Shown: piece after piece, positions 1 through 7,771 of the stretch
Position numbering within the stretch: position 1 is the stretch's first letter
How the letters are laid out: each line of letters begins with the position of its first letter
DNA from: Tersicoccus sp. Bi-70
GTDB lineage: Bacteria > Actinomycetota > Actinomycetes > Actinomycetales > Micrococcaceae
Assembly: GCF_001968825.1 (NCBI RefSeq)
Contig: NZ_MIEU01000010.1
Location: 1 to 64,000, forward strand
Length of the DNA stretch: 64,000 nucleotides
Direction of reading: 5' to 3'
The notes under the pieces: model-generated
What the model was told of the DNA's origin: nothing
The model's input: the letters and a program-made list of their open reading frames with translations, nothing else
Databases searched by the model: none
Made by a program: the position numbers and the translations under genes

Positions 1-32
1 CCGCCCCGGTCGCCTGGCTCTTCTTGTGGTGT

Positions 33-293
33 GCCTGCTGTCCTGCGGATTTTCGTGGCCGCTCCACCCCGGTCAAGCCCTTCCGCTGGCGCTCCGGGGC
101 CGGCTCCTGCCGAGATTCTGCCGACGCGCTCCTTCGTCGCTCACATCGCCGGCAGATTCTCTCCACCCGCCGCCCTGCGGGTGGACCGGGGCTCCGTCGG
201 CCGCCGCTCGGCAAGCTCGCCAGCAGGCATACAACGACGGGGGAGAGGGACGCCGCTGGCTCCGGTCCCAGCCCCCACTCGCCAAGGAGCACA
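33..293 (+). repeat. Structured leader repeat, copy A (upstream of ParB-domain gene)
   Basis: First of three homologous leaders (others at 1816-2069 and 3290-3547). It contains an imperfect stem GAGATTCTGCCG (112-123) / CGGCAGATTCTC (150-161), enclosing GACG/CGTC, and a perfect 8-bp hairpin CCACCCGC / GCGGGTGG (164-185). It ends in the conserved CGCCAAGGAG that supplies the ribosome binding site of the next gene. The copy may extend left beyond the window. It is probably transcribed as a 5' leader; RNA function is inferred from covariation with the other copies. Confidence 0.7.
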
Positions 294-296
294 ATC

Positions 297-1619
297 ATGT
301 CCGAGAACACCACCACCCAGAGCAACACCGCCGCGCTCGTCGAGCTGGACCCGTCCACGCTGACCGTGGACACCAACGTCCGCGCCGACGCGGGGTTGAC
401 GCCCGCGTTCGTCGCCTCCGTCAAGGAGCACGGCGTGCTCGTGCCGGTGGTCGCCCACCGGGCCGAGGACGGGACGGTGAAGGTGCTGATGGGCCAGCGG
501 CGCACTCTTGCCGCCGTCGAGGCCGGACAGGCCACCATCCCGGTGCATCTGGTCGCCACCCCGGAGGCTGCGGACCGGCTGGCCAGGCAGGTCGTGGAGA
601 ACGACCAGCGGACCGGCCTGACCGAGACGGATCGGGCCGAGGCGATCAACCAGCTGAGCCTGCTCGGTGTCTCCCCGACCCGGATCGCCAAGCGGATCGG
701 CGTCGCCAAGACCACCGTCGAGACGACGCTGGCCGTGAAGGCCAACACGACCGCCACCGAGGCCCTGGCCACGGGCCTGACCGTCGATCAGGCCCTCGTC
801 CTCGCGCAGTTCGACGGCGACGTCGAGGCGCAGGAGCAGCTGACCGCTGTCGCCCTCCGGTCCCCGGAGTCGCTGGCGCACGAGGCGTCCCGGCTGAAGG
901 CGTCCCGTGAGCGGGCCGCGCTCGTGGCGACCGCGCAGGCCACGGCGACGGAGCGGGGTCTGACGATTCTGGACCGCAACCCCGCCGCGTGGGGCTACGA
1001 CGGGGACGCGGTTGCGGTGGCCGAGCTGGCGAAGCCGTCCCCGACCGGGCCGGTCGCCCTGACCGAGGACGACGCGAACGCCGTCTACGTCGGCACCGAC
1101 TGGTCCGGGGAGGTCGTGCACTCCTACGCGGTGCTGGACTGGAAGTCCTGCGGCTACAGCCGCCGCCGCACCAGCGGGGACTACGGGGCCGCTGGGGGCG
1201 GGCTGACCGAGGAGCAGAAGGCCGAACGCCGGGCCGTGGTGGAGAACAACCGGGCGATGGAAGCCGCCCAGGTCGTCCGCCGCGAGTTCGTGGCCACCCT
1301 GCTCTCCCGCAAGACCCCGCCCAAGGACGCGGCCCGGTTCATCGCCGCCCGCATCACCGGGCACGCCTACCAGGTCGGCCACAACATCGTCGAGTCGATC
1401 CGGGTAGCCAAGGGCGAGGACGGCCCCGCGTGGGCGAGGAAGCGGACCACCGACCCGACGATGGTGGCCCTCGCCGCCGTGATCGGGTGCATTGAGGCCG
1501 ACATGGATCGCGGCTCGTGGCGGAACCGGCCCTCCGGGGCGGGGGAGTACCTGACGGCCCTGATCGGCTGGGGATACACGCCCGCCGATGTCGAACGACT
1601 CATGGCCGATACCAAGTAG
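297..1619 (+). CDS. ParB N-terminal-domain (Spo0J/Noc-like) protein
   Basis: A 440-residue protein with a ParB/sulfiredoxin-type N-terminal domain at about residues 10-110 (the LMGQRRTLAAVEAG stretch corresponds to the GxRR box) followed by a helix-turn-helix region (GVSPTRIAKRIGVAKTTVE, about 120-150). ParB proteins bind centromere-like sites in plasmid or chromosome partition; related proteins on integrative elements often have regulatory roles. The start is the ATG at 297 because AAGGAG lies 7 bases upstream; the open frame continues further left but without support. It is much longer than a bare ParB domain, and the C-terminal half is unassigned. No ParA gene is visible, so a true partition role is uncertain. 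It is followed by a hairpin-rich spacer and a DUF4192 gene, the company expected on actinobacterial plasmids or ICEs. Confidence 0.8.
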   Translation: MSENTTTQSNTAALVELDPSTLTVDTNVRADAGLTPAFVASVKEHGVLVPVVAHRAEDGTVKVLMGQRRTLAAVEAGQATIPVHLVATPEAADRLARQVVENDQRTGLTETDRAEAINQLSLLGVSPTRIAKRIGVAKTTVETTLAVKANTTATEALATGLTVDQALVLAQFDGDVEAQEQLTAVALRSPESLAHEASRLKASRERAALVATAQATATERGLTILDRNPAAWGYDGDAVAVAELAKPSPTGPVALTEDDANAVYVGTDWSGEVVHSYAVLDWKSCGYSRRRTSGDYGAAGGGLTEEQKAERRAVVENNRAMEAAQVVRREFVATLLSRKTPPKDAARFIAARITGHAYQVGHNIVESIRVAKGEDGPAWARKRTTDPTMVALAAVIGCIEADMDRGSWRNRPSGAGEYLTALIGWGYTPADVERLMADTK

Positions 1620-1627
1620 CCGCAGCG

Positions 1628-1663
1628 GGTGGTGGGTCCGGTCGAGCGGCCGGGTCCACCACC
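1628..1663 (+). terminator. Hairpin following the ParB-domain gene
   Basis: GGTGGTGGGTCC (1628-1639) pairs with GGTCCACCACC (1653-1663). It starts 9 bases after the stop codon, and a second stem TGCCCCGGC / GCCGGGGCA follows at 1674-1700. No T-run is present, as is common for actinobacterial terminators. The same two hairpins, with compensating base changes, follow the next gene (3103-3138 and 3147-3177). Confidence 0.65.
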
Positions 1664-1815
1664 AGGGCGTGCCTGCCCCGGCGTGAAGCGTGCCGGGGCA
1701 GGGGGCCCGGTCCTCGCGGGCTCGAACCGGGAAGCGGTCCTCGCTGCGCTCGGGCTGATGAGTCACCGCCGCCGGCCTCCGCAAGCTCCGGCACGTCGTC
1801 GGTGCCCCCTTGTTT

Positions 1816-2069
1816 TTCCGGCTGTCCTTCGGATTATCGCGGCCGCTCCAAGCGGTTCAAGCCCCTCCTTCGTCGGGGCCGGCTCCTCCGAGATTCTGCC
1901 GACGCGCTCCTGCGTCGCTTATCTCGCCGGCAGATTCTCTCCACCCGCCGCCCTACGGGTTGACCCGCTTTCCGTCGGCCGCAGCTCGCATGCTCGCCAG
2001 CCGGAAAAACAAATGGGGGAGAGGGACGCGGCTGGTCCCGTCCCAGCCCCGACTCGCCAAAGGAGCACG
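1816..2069 (+). repeat. Structured leader repeat, copy B (upstream of DUF4192 gene)
   Basis: Second leader copy, closely similar to copies A and C. Stem GAGATTCTGCCG (1890-1901) / CGGCAGATTCTC (1928-1939) encloses GACGC / GCGTC, and a GCCCC / GGGGC hairpin precedes it. It ends in CGCCAAAGGAG directly before the next start codon. The whole spacer 1620-2071 is homologous to the spacer 3095-3552, so the repeated unit includes the terminator hairpins. I see no coding capacity in it. Confidence 0.75.
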
Positions 2070-2071
2070 AC

Positions 2072-3094
2072 ATGACCAAGCGCATCACCGTCCGCACCCA
2101 CGCCGACCTGCTCGCCCTGATGGAACTGACCTCCGGGCGTCGCCCGAGTGATTCGCTGCTCGTCCAGGGGATGACCAGACAGGGGACCGAGCTGGGTCCG
2201 TCCCTGCGGCTGGACCTGCCCCAGCACATCGAGGACGAGAACACCATCCGCGCGTTCGCCCTGTACGTGGTGGACACCATCACCACCGGCGGCCCGCTGG
2301 ATCGACTGATGATCGCCCTCTACAGCGAGCACGTGAACCAGTACGGGACCCTGACGGACGCGGTCACCGAGGCCGCCAACGCCGAAGGGATCGACCTGTT
2401 CCGCCTGTTCCACTGCACCCCCGCCGCGTGGCGGACCGTCGTCCCGGAACTGGAGGTGTGGGCGATGTGGTCCGAGGTCACCCACAGTACCGCCGGGATC
2501 GCCGCCCGCGCCGAGCACGGCCTGACCGAACGGCCCACCGTCACCGCACCGGCCTACACCGGCAGCGCCCTGCAGGGAGCGAAGATCGACCGGGCAGCCC
2601 GGGCGTTCACGGTCACCGCGACCGACGGGCGGCACCACGCCGACACCCTCGCCGCCCGACGGCAGATCACCGCGCTCACGGGAGCGGAGACGGTCGAGGT
2701 GAGCGACGCGGCCACGGTCGCGGCGATGGTCGGACACCGGCCCCTGCGGGACTGGATCATGTTCGACGCCTACGGGTTGGGTGGCGACCTGACCGCCGGG
2801 TGGCCGCTGCTGGCCTCCGGCAGGGTCGTGCCCGACTGGGAACGCGTCGACGAGGTCGAGCGGGTCATCTGGACTGTACTGGCGATGACCCCTCCCAGCC
2901 ACCGGGCCGACCTGTTCGCGGTCCTGGCGATGTTCGCGTGGACCAAGGGCATGGGAACGGACGCCGATACGTGGGCGGACCTCGCCGAGCAGGCCGACCC
3001 CGGCCACGTCCTCGCCGGACTGATCCGGCAGGGCATCACCCTCGGCGTCCACCCGCTGGCCACCAACCGCCGCACCGCCTACCGGCGACACTGA
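2072..3094 (+). CDS. DUF4192 domain-containing protein
   Basis: A 340-residue protein matching the DUF4192 family in its N-terminal pattern (HADLLALMELTSGRRPSDSL, about residues 9-28: a division-to-domain opening, then a stretch where family members carry P-x-D-S-L) and in its overall length. DUF4192 proteins are common in actinobacteria and on their mobile elements; no biochemical function is established. The start at 2072 has AAAGGAG 6-7 bases upstream, provided by the leader repeat. It is an isolated transcription unit bracketed by repeat spacers, downstream of the ParB-domain gene. No signal peptide or membrane segment is visible. Confidence 0.8.
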   Translation: MTKRITVRTHADLLALMELTSGRRPSDSLLVQGMTRQGTELGPSLRLDLPQHIEDENTIRAFALYVVDTITTGGPLDRLMIALYSEHVNQYGTLTDAVTEAANAEGIDLFRLFHCTPAAWRTVVPELEVWAMWSEVTHSTAGIAARAEHGLTERPTVTAPAYTGSALQGAKIDRAARAFTVTATDGRHHADTLAARRQITALTGAETVEVSDAATVAAMVGHRPLRDWIMFDAYGLGGDLTAGWPLLASGRVVPDWERVDEVERVIWTVLAMTPPSHRADLFAVLAMFAWTKGMGTDADTWADLAEQADPGHVLAGLIRQGITLGVHPLATNRRTAYRRH

Positions 3095-3102
3095 GTCCCG
3101 CG

Positions 3103-3138
3103 GGTGGTGGGTCCGGTCGAAAGACCTGGCCCACCACC
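3103..3138 (+). terminator. GAAA-capped hairpin following the DUF4192 gene
   Basis: GGTGGTGGGTCCGGTC (3103-3118), tetraloop GAAA, GACCTGGCCCACCACC (3123-3138): 14 of 16 positions pair. A second stem CTGGCCCCGGC / GCCGAGGCCAG follows (3147-3177). Both correspond in position to the hairpins after the ParB-domain gene but differ in sequence on both arms, which argues that the pairing itself is selected. Confidence 0.75.
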
Positions 3139-3289
3139 GCAGGCAGCTGGCCCCGGCCATACCCACGCCGAGGCCAGGGCACCGGTCCTCGCTCGCTCAG
3201 ACCGGGTAGCGGTCCTCGCTGCGCTCGGACTGTCCCGTCCCCGACGCCGGCCTCCGCTACCGCTGCACCCGTCGACGGGAACCCGTTTT

Positions 3290-3547
3290 GTCCGGCTGTC
3301 CTGGCGGATTATCGCGGCCGCTCCAAGCCGGTCAAGCCCCTCCGGGGCCGGCTCCGCCACGATCCGGCACGACGCGCTCCTGCGTCGCTCCCATCGCCGT
3401 ACCGGATCGTTCCCCCGCCGCCCTTGCGGGTTGACCGGCTTTCCGTCGGCCGCAGCTCGCAAGCTCGCCAGCCGGAAAAACGATGGGGAAGAGCAAGAGC
3501 CTGGGCGGCTGGTCCCGGACCGTTCCCCACCTCGCCAAGGAGAGAGA
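3290..3547 (+). repeat. Structured leader repeat, copy C
   Basis: Third leader copy. Here the central stem is ACGATCCGG (3359-3367) / CCGGATCGT (3402-3410), different in sequence from copies A and B but perfectly complementary. The enclosed GACGC / GCGTC hairpin and the preceding AGCCGG...CCCC/GGGG...CCGGCT hairpin are kept. It ends with CGCCAAGGAG before the small gene at 3553. Confidence 0.75.
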
Positions 3548-3552
3548 AGACC

Positions 3553-3873
3553 ATGACCATCACCGACACTGGACTTGCCGCGAAGACCGGCACCATCTAC
3601 TGCTCCTCGTGGGGGTACGACCAGACCAACATCGACTTCTACGAAGTCGTCGCCGCCACCGCCAAGACGGTGCAGCTGCGGCCGATCCGCAGCCGGTGCG
3701 TGGAAGTCACCGGCGAGCTGAGCGAGTACGTCGAACCCGTCCCAGGCGACTACAACGGCGAACCGTTCCGGCGGAAGGTCCTCACCTACGCCCGCGGAGC
3801 CGTCGCCATCAACGGCTACACCAACGCCTACCCGTGGGACGGCCGACCCCGACACGCTACCCACTACGCCTGA
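3553..3873 (+). CDS. Small hypothetical protein
   Basis: A 106-residue protein that I do not recognise. The start ATG lies after AAGGAGAGAGAAGACC, with the Shine-Dalgarno again contributed by the leader repeat. It is rich in Tyr, Thr and Val with no membrane segment, and ends in a short aromatic/basic tail. A frame through its sequence is open far upstream, but the codon pattern and the RBS support only the part from 3553. Its position between DUF4192 and a DUF6573-like gene makes it part of the same mobile-element module. Confidence 0.65.
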   Translation: MTITDTGLAAKTGTIYCSSWGYDQTNIDFYEVVAATAKTVQLRPIRSRCVEVTGELSEYVEPVPGDYNGEPFRRKVLTYARGAVAINGYTNAYPWDGRPRHATHYA

Positions 3874-3935
3874 CCCACAGGGGGGCCGGCGATCCGGTCG
3901 GCGCCCCGCCCCTCACCAGCAAGGAGAACCCTCAA

Positions 3936-4304
3936 ATGAGCACCGACCCGTTCGAGAACGCCGAGATCATCCACTCCTACAGCCGGGCCCACGCCATCGC
4001 TGACGGTGTCCTGATCGACATCACCGAGCACGCCCAGCGGTTCGGTTTCGCCTACCCCGTGGCCGTGACCCGCGCGGTGTGGATCGGGGTGATCCGTGAG
4101 ACCAGCGGCGCCGCCCAGGAGCTGAACATCCGGATGCTCCTCAACGAAGCCGTCGACCAGGCCCGCACCGGCCCGCGTGGTGACCGCCGCGCCTTCACCT
4201 ACACCAAGCCCGCCACCGGGGAGACGTTTCCCATCGTGATGCGCTGCGGCCCGGGTGACACACCGGAGCCGGTCATCACCCTGATGGACCCCCTCGACGA
4301 CTAG
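3936..4304 (+). CDS. DUF6573-like protein
   Basis: A 122-residue soluble protein. The opening IIHSYSRAHAIADGVLIDIT and the YPVAVTRAVW stretch match, from memory, the small DUF6573 family found on actinobacterial plasmids and ICEs and near antirestriction-type genes; function unknown. AAGGAG at 3921-3926 lies 9 bases before the ATG. This gene lacks the long leader repeat and sits 62 bases after the previous gene, so the two are probably co-transcribed. A perfect GNRA-capped hairpin follows its stop codon. Confidence 0.6.
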   Translation: MSTDPFENAEIIHSYSRAHAIADGVLIDITEHAQRFGFAYPVAVTRAVWIGVIRETSGAAQELNIRMLLNEAVDQARTGPRGDRRAFTYTKPATGETFPIVMRCGPGDTPEPVITLMDPLDD

Positions 4305-4310
4305 ACCACC

Positions 4311-4338
4311 GCTGGGCCGCCCGAGAGGGCGGCCCAGC
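4311..4338 (+). terminator. Perfect 12-bp hairpin with GAGA tetraloop
   Basis: GCTGGGCCGCCC (4311-4322), loop GAGA, GGGCGGCCCAGC (4327-4338), starting 6 bases after the stop codon of the DUF6573-like gene. The perfect stem and stable tetraloop make it a strong intrinsic terminator candidate despite the lack of a T-run. Confidence 0.8.
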
Positions 4339-4372
4339 TCCACCGGCGGCCACGCTACGAAGAACGTTCATG

Positions 4373-4650
4373 ATGTGCGCGCACCAGCTCACCATCGAGC
4401 ACACCCCCGGCACGGGAACGACCATCACCGGAGACGACATCACCGACCAGAACGTCGTCGACGTCGTCACCGCCGCCGGCTGGTCTCAAGCCGGTCCCAC
4501 GACCTGGTCCGCCGGCAGATCCACCGCACCCGGCGGTGCTCCCGCGGCGCGGATCTCCGTGCGGCCGGGCACGCGATCATCGTGCACATCGAAGTCGACT
4601 ACCAGGCCGGTCTCACCCACCACTCCGCACGAGCCCAGGCGGCTGTCTGA
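4373..4650 (+). pseudogene. Frameshifted small mobile-element gene (DUF3560-like start)
   Basis: The first ~45 codons (HQLTIEHTPGTGTTITGDD, start ATG 4370 or 4373) resemble the N-terminus of short DUF3560-type proteins, which begin with a similar IxHTxxxGT strand. After about 4505 the sense-like sequence continues in the neighbouring frame (LRAAGHAIIVHIEVDY, ending at the TGA at 4648-4650), where family members have LRAAGHxVxVxID. One base gained or lost near 4505-4515 would join them. Alternatively the two halves are unrelated. No good RBS is visible. Confidence 0.4.
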
Positions 4651-4672
4651 CCCCCTCGATACAGTGAGGGGC

Positions 4673-4813
4673 ATGAGCGCCGACCTGATCCACCCCACGA
4701 CCCCGGTCGCCATCATCGAACACACCCCGCTCGAGGACGCCGTCGACCACCACGAGCCCGGCCCGGTCATCGACTCGCCCGTCGACCTGGTCTACCCCGA
4801 GCCGCTCGACTGA
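4673..4813 (+). CDS. Short hypothetical protein (46 aa)
   Basis: A 46-residue acidic, proline-rich peptide beginning MSADLIHPTTPVAIIEH. GAGGGG lies 3-8 bases upstream of the ATG, a slightly close but usable ribosome binding site. It precedes a strong bidirectional terminator. No family is recognised. It could be a true small gene or the degenerate end of the mobile module. Confidence 0.4.
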   Translation: MSADLIHPTTPVAIIEHTPLEDAVDHHEPGPVIDSPVDLVYPEPLD

Positions 4814-4851
4814 GTGCAGCACCCTGGATTTCCTTTGGCGAGGAAAACAGC

Positions 4852-4885
4852 GAGGGCCGGCACAGCTGACGCTGTGCCGGCCCTC
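4852..4885. terminator. Bidirectional terminator between convergent genes
   Basis: Perfect 15-bp stem GAGGGCCGGCACAGC (4852-4866), loop TGAC, GCTGTGCCGGCCCTC (4871-4885), with TGTTCT after it on the + strand. It separates the + strand mobile module from the - strand lipoprotein gene. Confidence 0.85.
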
Positions 4886-4889
4886 TGTT

Positions 4890-5732
4890 CTAGGGGCTTA
4901 CCCAGATGAAACTGCATCCCCGGGCCGTGAAGCCGGACGCGGTAGACGGGATCGCAATTTGGAACTTAGGCGCCACGTTGACGAAGTTGTTGGCGAGGAT
5001 GTTGCCTTGCGCGTCCGACACTTCCCAGTAGCAGCTGGTGACGCGGTCGGTAGCCGTTTCGTATGTTCCCGGCACAAGATCTTTCCCGACGAGATACGTT
5101 CCCGGGAGGGCGAACTTCTTGGTCTTCTTGGCCGTAGCCACACGGTCGCGCTCCGCGACAATGCCGGCGCCTTGCTTGGCCTGAGATCGCATGGAGCTGA
5201 TCTTCGGATGAGTTGGGCAGAGCAGGATGGCGCCGGCGGCTTCAGCTGCTTCAGAATCCTCTACCGGCCCCTCGACGTAATTGCCAGCAGTCTGAGCGCA
5301 GATCGCATAGAGAGCATTGATGTACTGATCTGAGCCGTTGCCCACGGCTTCCTCTCCATATGCCGTCCGCACCGCTGCGACTTCCGTCTTGTTCAAAGCG
5401 GGACCGTCGCGCGTAGCCTGACACCGGTCGTACGCCTCTCCGGACGCCCACACGTCTTCGACACTGGTGAAGGAGGCGAGGGGTGAAGAACCGGACGGAT
5501 CCCCGCACTCGAGCGAAACCCTCACATACTCGGAGTCAGGAAGCGTCGCCTGGGGGTCCGGATCTTCCGTCGCTTCACTCGCATCCGGCGTGACTTCCTC
5601 AGACGTCGCCTGCTCCGACGGCGTACCAGAGGTGAGTGACGGGGCTGGAACCGATCGTTGAGCCCCACCCGCGCATCCGGTCACGAGCAGGGCAGATATG
5701 AGCGCGACTGAGATTAGGTGAAGCCTTGTCAT
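4890..5732 (-). CDS. Lipoprotein with C-terminal GTYxVGxDxxPGTY domain
   Basis: A 280-residue exported lipoprotein. Residues 1-20 form a signal peptide ending in the lipobox LVTG-C (lipidated Cys about residue 20), followed by a Ser/Thr/Glu-rich linker to about residue 65. The C-terminal ~75 residues contain GTYLVGKDLVPGTYET, a CYWEV strand and a final Cys-rich tail; this pattern recurs at the ends of many actinobacterial lipoproteins of unknown role. AAGGGG lies 5 bases before the ATG. Its G+C content is visibly lower than that of neighbours and codon choice is less biased, which suggests recent acquisition. Confidence 0.75.
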   Translation of the reverse strand: MTRLHLISVALISALLVTGCAGGAQRSVPAPSLTSGTPSEQATSEEVTPDASEATEDPDPQATLPDSEYVRVSLECGDPSGSSPLASFTSVEDVWASGEAYDRCQATRDGPALNKTEVAAVRTAYGEEAVGNGSDQYINALYAICAQTAGNYVEGPVEDSEAAEAAGAILLCPTHPKISSMRSQAKQGAGIVAERDRVATAKKTKKFALPGTYLVGKDLVPGTYETATDRVTSCYWEVSDAQGNILANNFVNVAPKFQIAIPSTASGFTARGCSFIWVSP

Positions 5733-5803
5733 TGATCCCCTTGGTTGGCCGGGGATCCCCTGATCGCCCGGGATAGATTATGCCGGACGCAACGACGGTA
5801 TCC

Positions 5804-7228
5804 GGCTCTTCGGAATCAAGGGTGTAGGTGGGGTCTGAAGCCGCCGGCTTCGAGTAGCGACCTCGCGATGTAGTGGGTGAGGTTCCGGAAGCCGAGGGCG
5901 GAGCCGCGGAGGTGCTCGAGCCGGCCGTTGATCGCTTCCGTGGGGCCGTTGCTGGTGCCGGGCCGGTCGAAGAACGCGAGGATGTCGGCGGCGCGTTGCT
6001 TCATCGTGCGGCCGAGCTTGCGGATCTCGACCAGCGCGGCGGGAACCCTGGTGGTGATCGTGGCGATCACGGCCTGCATGGCCAGCTTGGCCTTCTTCTT
6101 GTCGGGCTCGCGGTAGGCGGCGACGATGCGCTGGTAGATGCCCCAGGTCGCTTCGACCTCGATATGCTCCTCACTCGCGAACACCGCATCCAGTCGGACC
6201 CGCTGACGGTCGGTGAGCAGGCTCGCCCCGGTGTGCAGGGTGCGGCGAGCCTTGTAGAGCGGATCGCCCTTCATCCCGCGGTGACCGGTGGTGTCCTGCT
6301 GGACCCGGCGCCGGCAGACGTCGAGCGCATCACCGGCGAGCCGGACGACATGGAACGGATCCATGACGGGAACAGCGTCGGGCAGCTCTTCCGCGGCGGC
6401 GGTCTTGAACCCGGAGAACCCGTCCATCGCGACCACCTCGATCGCTTTCGACCAGTCCTTCGGGCGGGCGGCGAGCCACTGTTTGAACACCGCCTTCGAG
6501 CGGCTCTCGATCATGTCCAGCAGCCGCGCCGGGCCCGTCTTGTCGCGGGCTGGGGTGAGGTCGATGATCACGGTGACGTATTTGTCGCCGTGCCTGGTGT
6601 GACGCCAGACGTGCTCGTCGACACCGATTGTGGTGACCCCGTGGAACCGGGCAGGGTCGTCGATGAGTCGCCGCTTGCCCTCGGCGAGGATCGCGGTGTT
6701 CGCGGTGTGCCACGACACCCCCAGTCCTGCGGCGGCGCGGGAGACGGTGAGGTGGTCGACCACGATCGCCTTGAGCGCCCAGCTCATCCCGCCGCGGGAG
6801 ATCTTCGCCCGCGGCATCGCCGCCTTCGTCGTGTCCTGCCGCCAGGTCCGCAGGCAGTGGGCACACCGGTATCGGCGCACCCGCACCAGCAGCGTCGTCG
6901 GCCGGTGCCCGAACGGCTCGTGCGCAAGCGGCCGCGTGACGGTGTCACGCGGCACGCCCTCCGCACCGCACTTCCGGCACCACGGGTCGTCGTCGACGAC
7001 GCGGCACTCCAGCACCGCCCGGTCGGGCTCGAGCAGCTGGCCGACGGCTTCGAGGCCGAGCTCGTCGAGACGGCAGAACGTGGTGAGGTCAGGGGTCGCG
7101 AACGTAGGGGGGTGCACGTCGAGGTCTTCCGGGATGGCAAGCGTGAAGAACTTCCATCCTGGAAGACCTCGACGTCTATCCGCGAACCAGCCAGCGGCCC
7201 CCGACTACACCCTCAACTACGAAGAGCC
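5804..7228 (-). mobile_element. ISL3-family insertion sequence, complete
   Basis: 1,425-bp element encoding one transposase. Left end GGCTCTTCGGAATCAAGGGT... and the right end read on the - strand (GGCTCTTCGTAGTTGAGGGT...) form ~30-bp imperfect terminal inverted repeats with about 24 matches. ISL3 elements normally make 8-bp target duplications, but the flanks differ (CGGTATCC on the left, TACGGCGC on the right). That implies a deletion or recombination at one edge after insertion. The right edge cuts an asparaginase gene. Confidence 0.85.
5816..7117 (-). CDS. ISL3-family transposase
   Basis: A 433-residue DDE transposase starting with GTG at 7117. It shows the N-terminal zinc-binding region (CRKCG ... 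CAHC, about residues 47-90), a helix-turn-helix (LTVSRAAAGLGVSWHTANTA, about 120-145) and the catalytic acidic residues in GVDEHVW, VAMDGFSGF and NGPTEAINGRLEHLRG. The length is normal for ISL3 and the frame is unbroken, so it may be active. It moves the element 5804-7228. Confidence 0.9.
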   Translation of the reverse strand: MHPPTFATPDLTTFCRLDELGLEAVGQLLEPDRAVLECRVVDDDPWCRKCGAEGVPRDTVTRPLAHEPFGHRPTTLLVRVRRYRCAHCLRTWRQDTTKAAMPRAKISRGGMSWALKAIVVDHLTVSRAAAGLGVSWHTANTAILAEGKRRLIDDPARFHGVTTIGVDEHVWRHTRHGDKYVTVIIDLTPARDKTGPARLLDMIESRSKAVFKQWLAARPKDWSKAIEVVAMDGFSGFKTAAAEELPDAVPVMDPFHVVRLAGDALDVCRRRVQQDTTGHRGMKGDPLYKARRTLHTGASLLTDRQRVRLDAVFASEEHIEVEATWGIYQRIVAAYREPDKKKAKLAMQAVIATITTRVPAALVEIRKLGRTMKQRAADILAFFDRPGTSNGPTEAINGRLEHLRGSALGFRNLTHYIARSLLEAGGFRPHLHP

Positions 7229-7717
7229 TACGGCGCTCTCGGAACCGTCGACGGGCAGAACTTCCGGCACATGCGCGAGCCGGCGCGTGTCGAGGCCTGT
7301 GGCACCGAAGGATGGGCCACCCCCTTCGACCTGTCGACCGTCGAGTTCGAGGACCTCGCCTCAGCGGAGATCGTCTACAACTACGTCGAAGCGTCGGACG
7401 TGCCCATCCGCGCGCTCGTGGACGCCGGGGTCGACGGCATCGTCACGGCAGGGCACGGCGCCGGCGGCATCTCGACCGCGCAGGCCGACGTCCGGACCGC
7501 TGGCACCGAGGACGGCGTGGTCTTCGTGACGACCACGCGCACCGGGTCGGGAGCGATCTACGACGACGGCACGGAGGGCGTGATCGCCGGATTCGACCTG
7601 ACGCCGCAGAAGGCGCGCGTGCTGCTGCAGCTCGCGCTGACGTTCACCGACGACGCGGAACAGGTCCGCAGCCGGTTCCAGACGATCGGCGCGCAGGACT
7701 TCGACCCCGCGGAGTGA
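7229..7717 (+). pseudogene. L-asparaginase, C-terminal fragment truncated by IS
   Basis: The reading frame that begins exactly at the IS right edge encodes ~162 residues of the second half of a type I/II asparaginase: a GTVDGQNF stretch, the FDLSTVEFEDL linker and the C-terminal VDAGVDGIVTAGHGAGGIS region, which is the family's small domain. The N-terminal domain with both catalytic threonines is absent, and I find no trace of it on the other side of the IS. The remnant cannot be an enzyme. A bidirectional terminator follows 6 bases after its stop. Confidence 0.8.
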
Positions 7718-7722
7718 CGACG

Positions 7723-7755
7723 AGCGGGGCCCGGCTGACACGGCCGGGCCCCGCT
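7723..7755. terminator. Bidirectional terminator
   Basis: Perfect 13-bp stem AGCGGGGCCCGGC (7723-7735), loop TGACACG, GCCGGGCCCCGCT (7743-7755), lying between the convergent asparaginase remnant and the yellow-like gene. Confidence 0.85.
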
Positions 7756-7771
7756 TCCTGCGAGGGGATTC

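Noticed and set aside
297-4304. Calling the left module a complete plasmid replication/partition region
   Set aside because: No ParA, Rep, relaxase, integrase or parS-like cluster is visible; only a ParB-domain protein and small accessory genes are present.
5796-7236. Target-site duplication around the complete IS
   Set aside because: Flanking octamers CGGTATCC and TACGGCGC do not match, so no duplication is claimed.
5873-7717. A long + strand frame running through the IS and into the asparaginase stump
   Set aside because: The part before 7229 is antisense to the transposase with shadow composition; only the portion after the IS edge matches a protein family.
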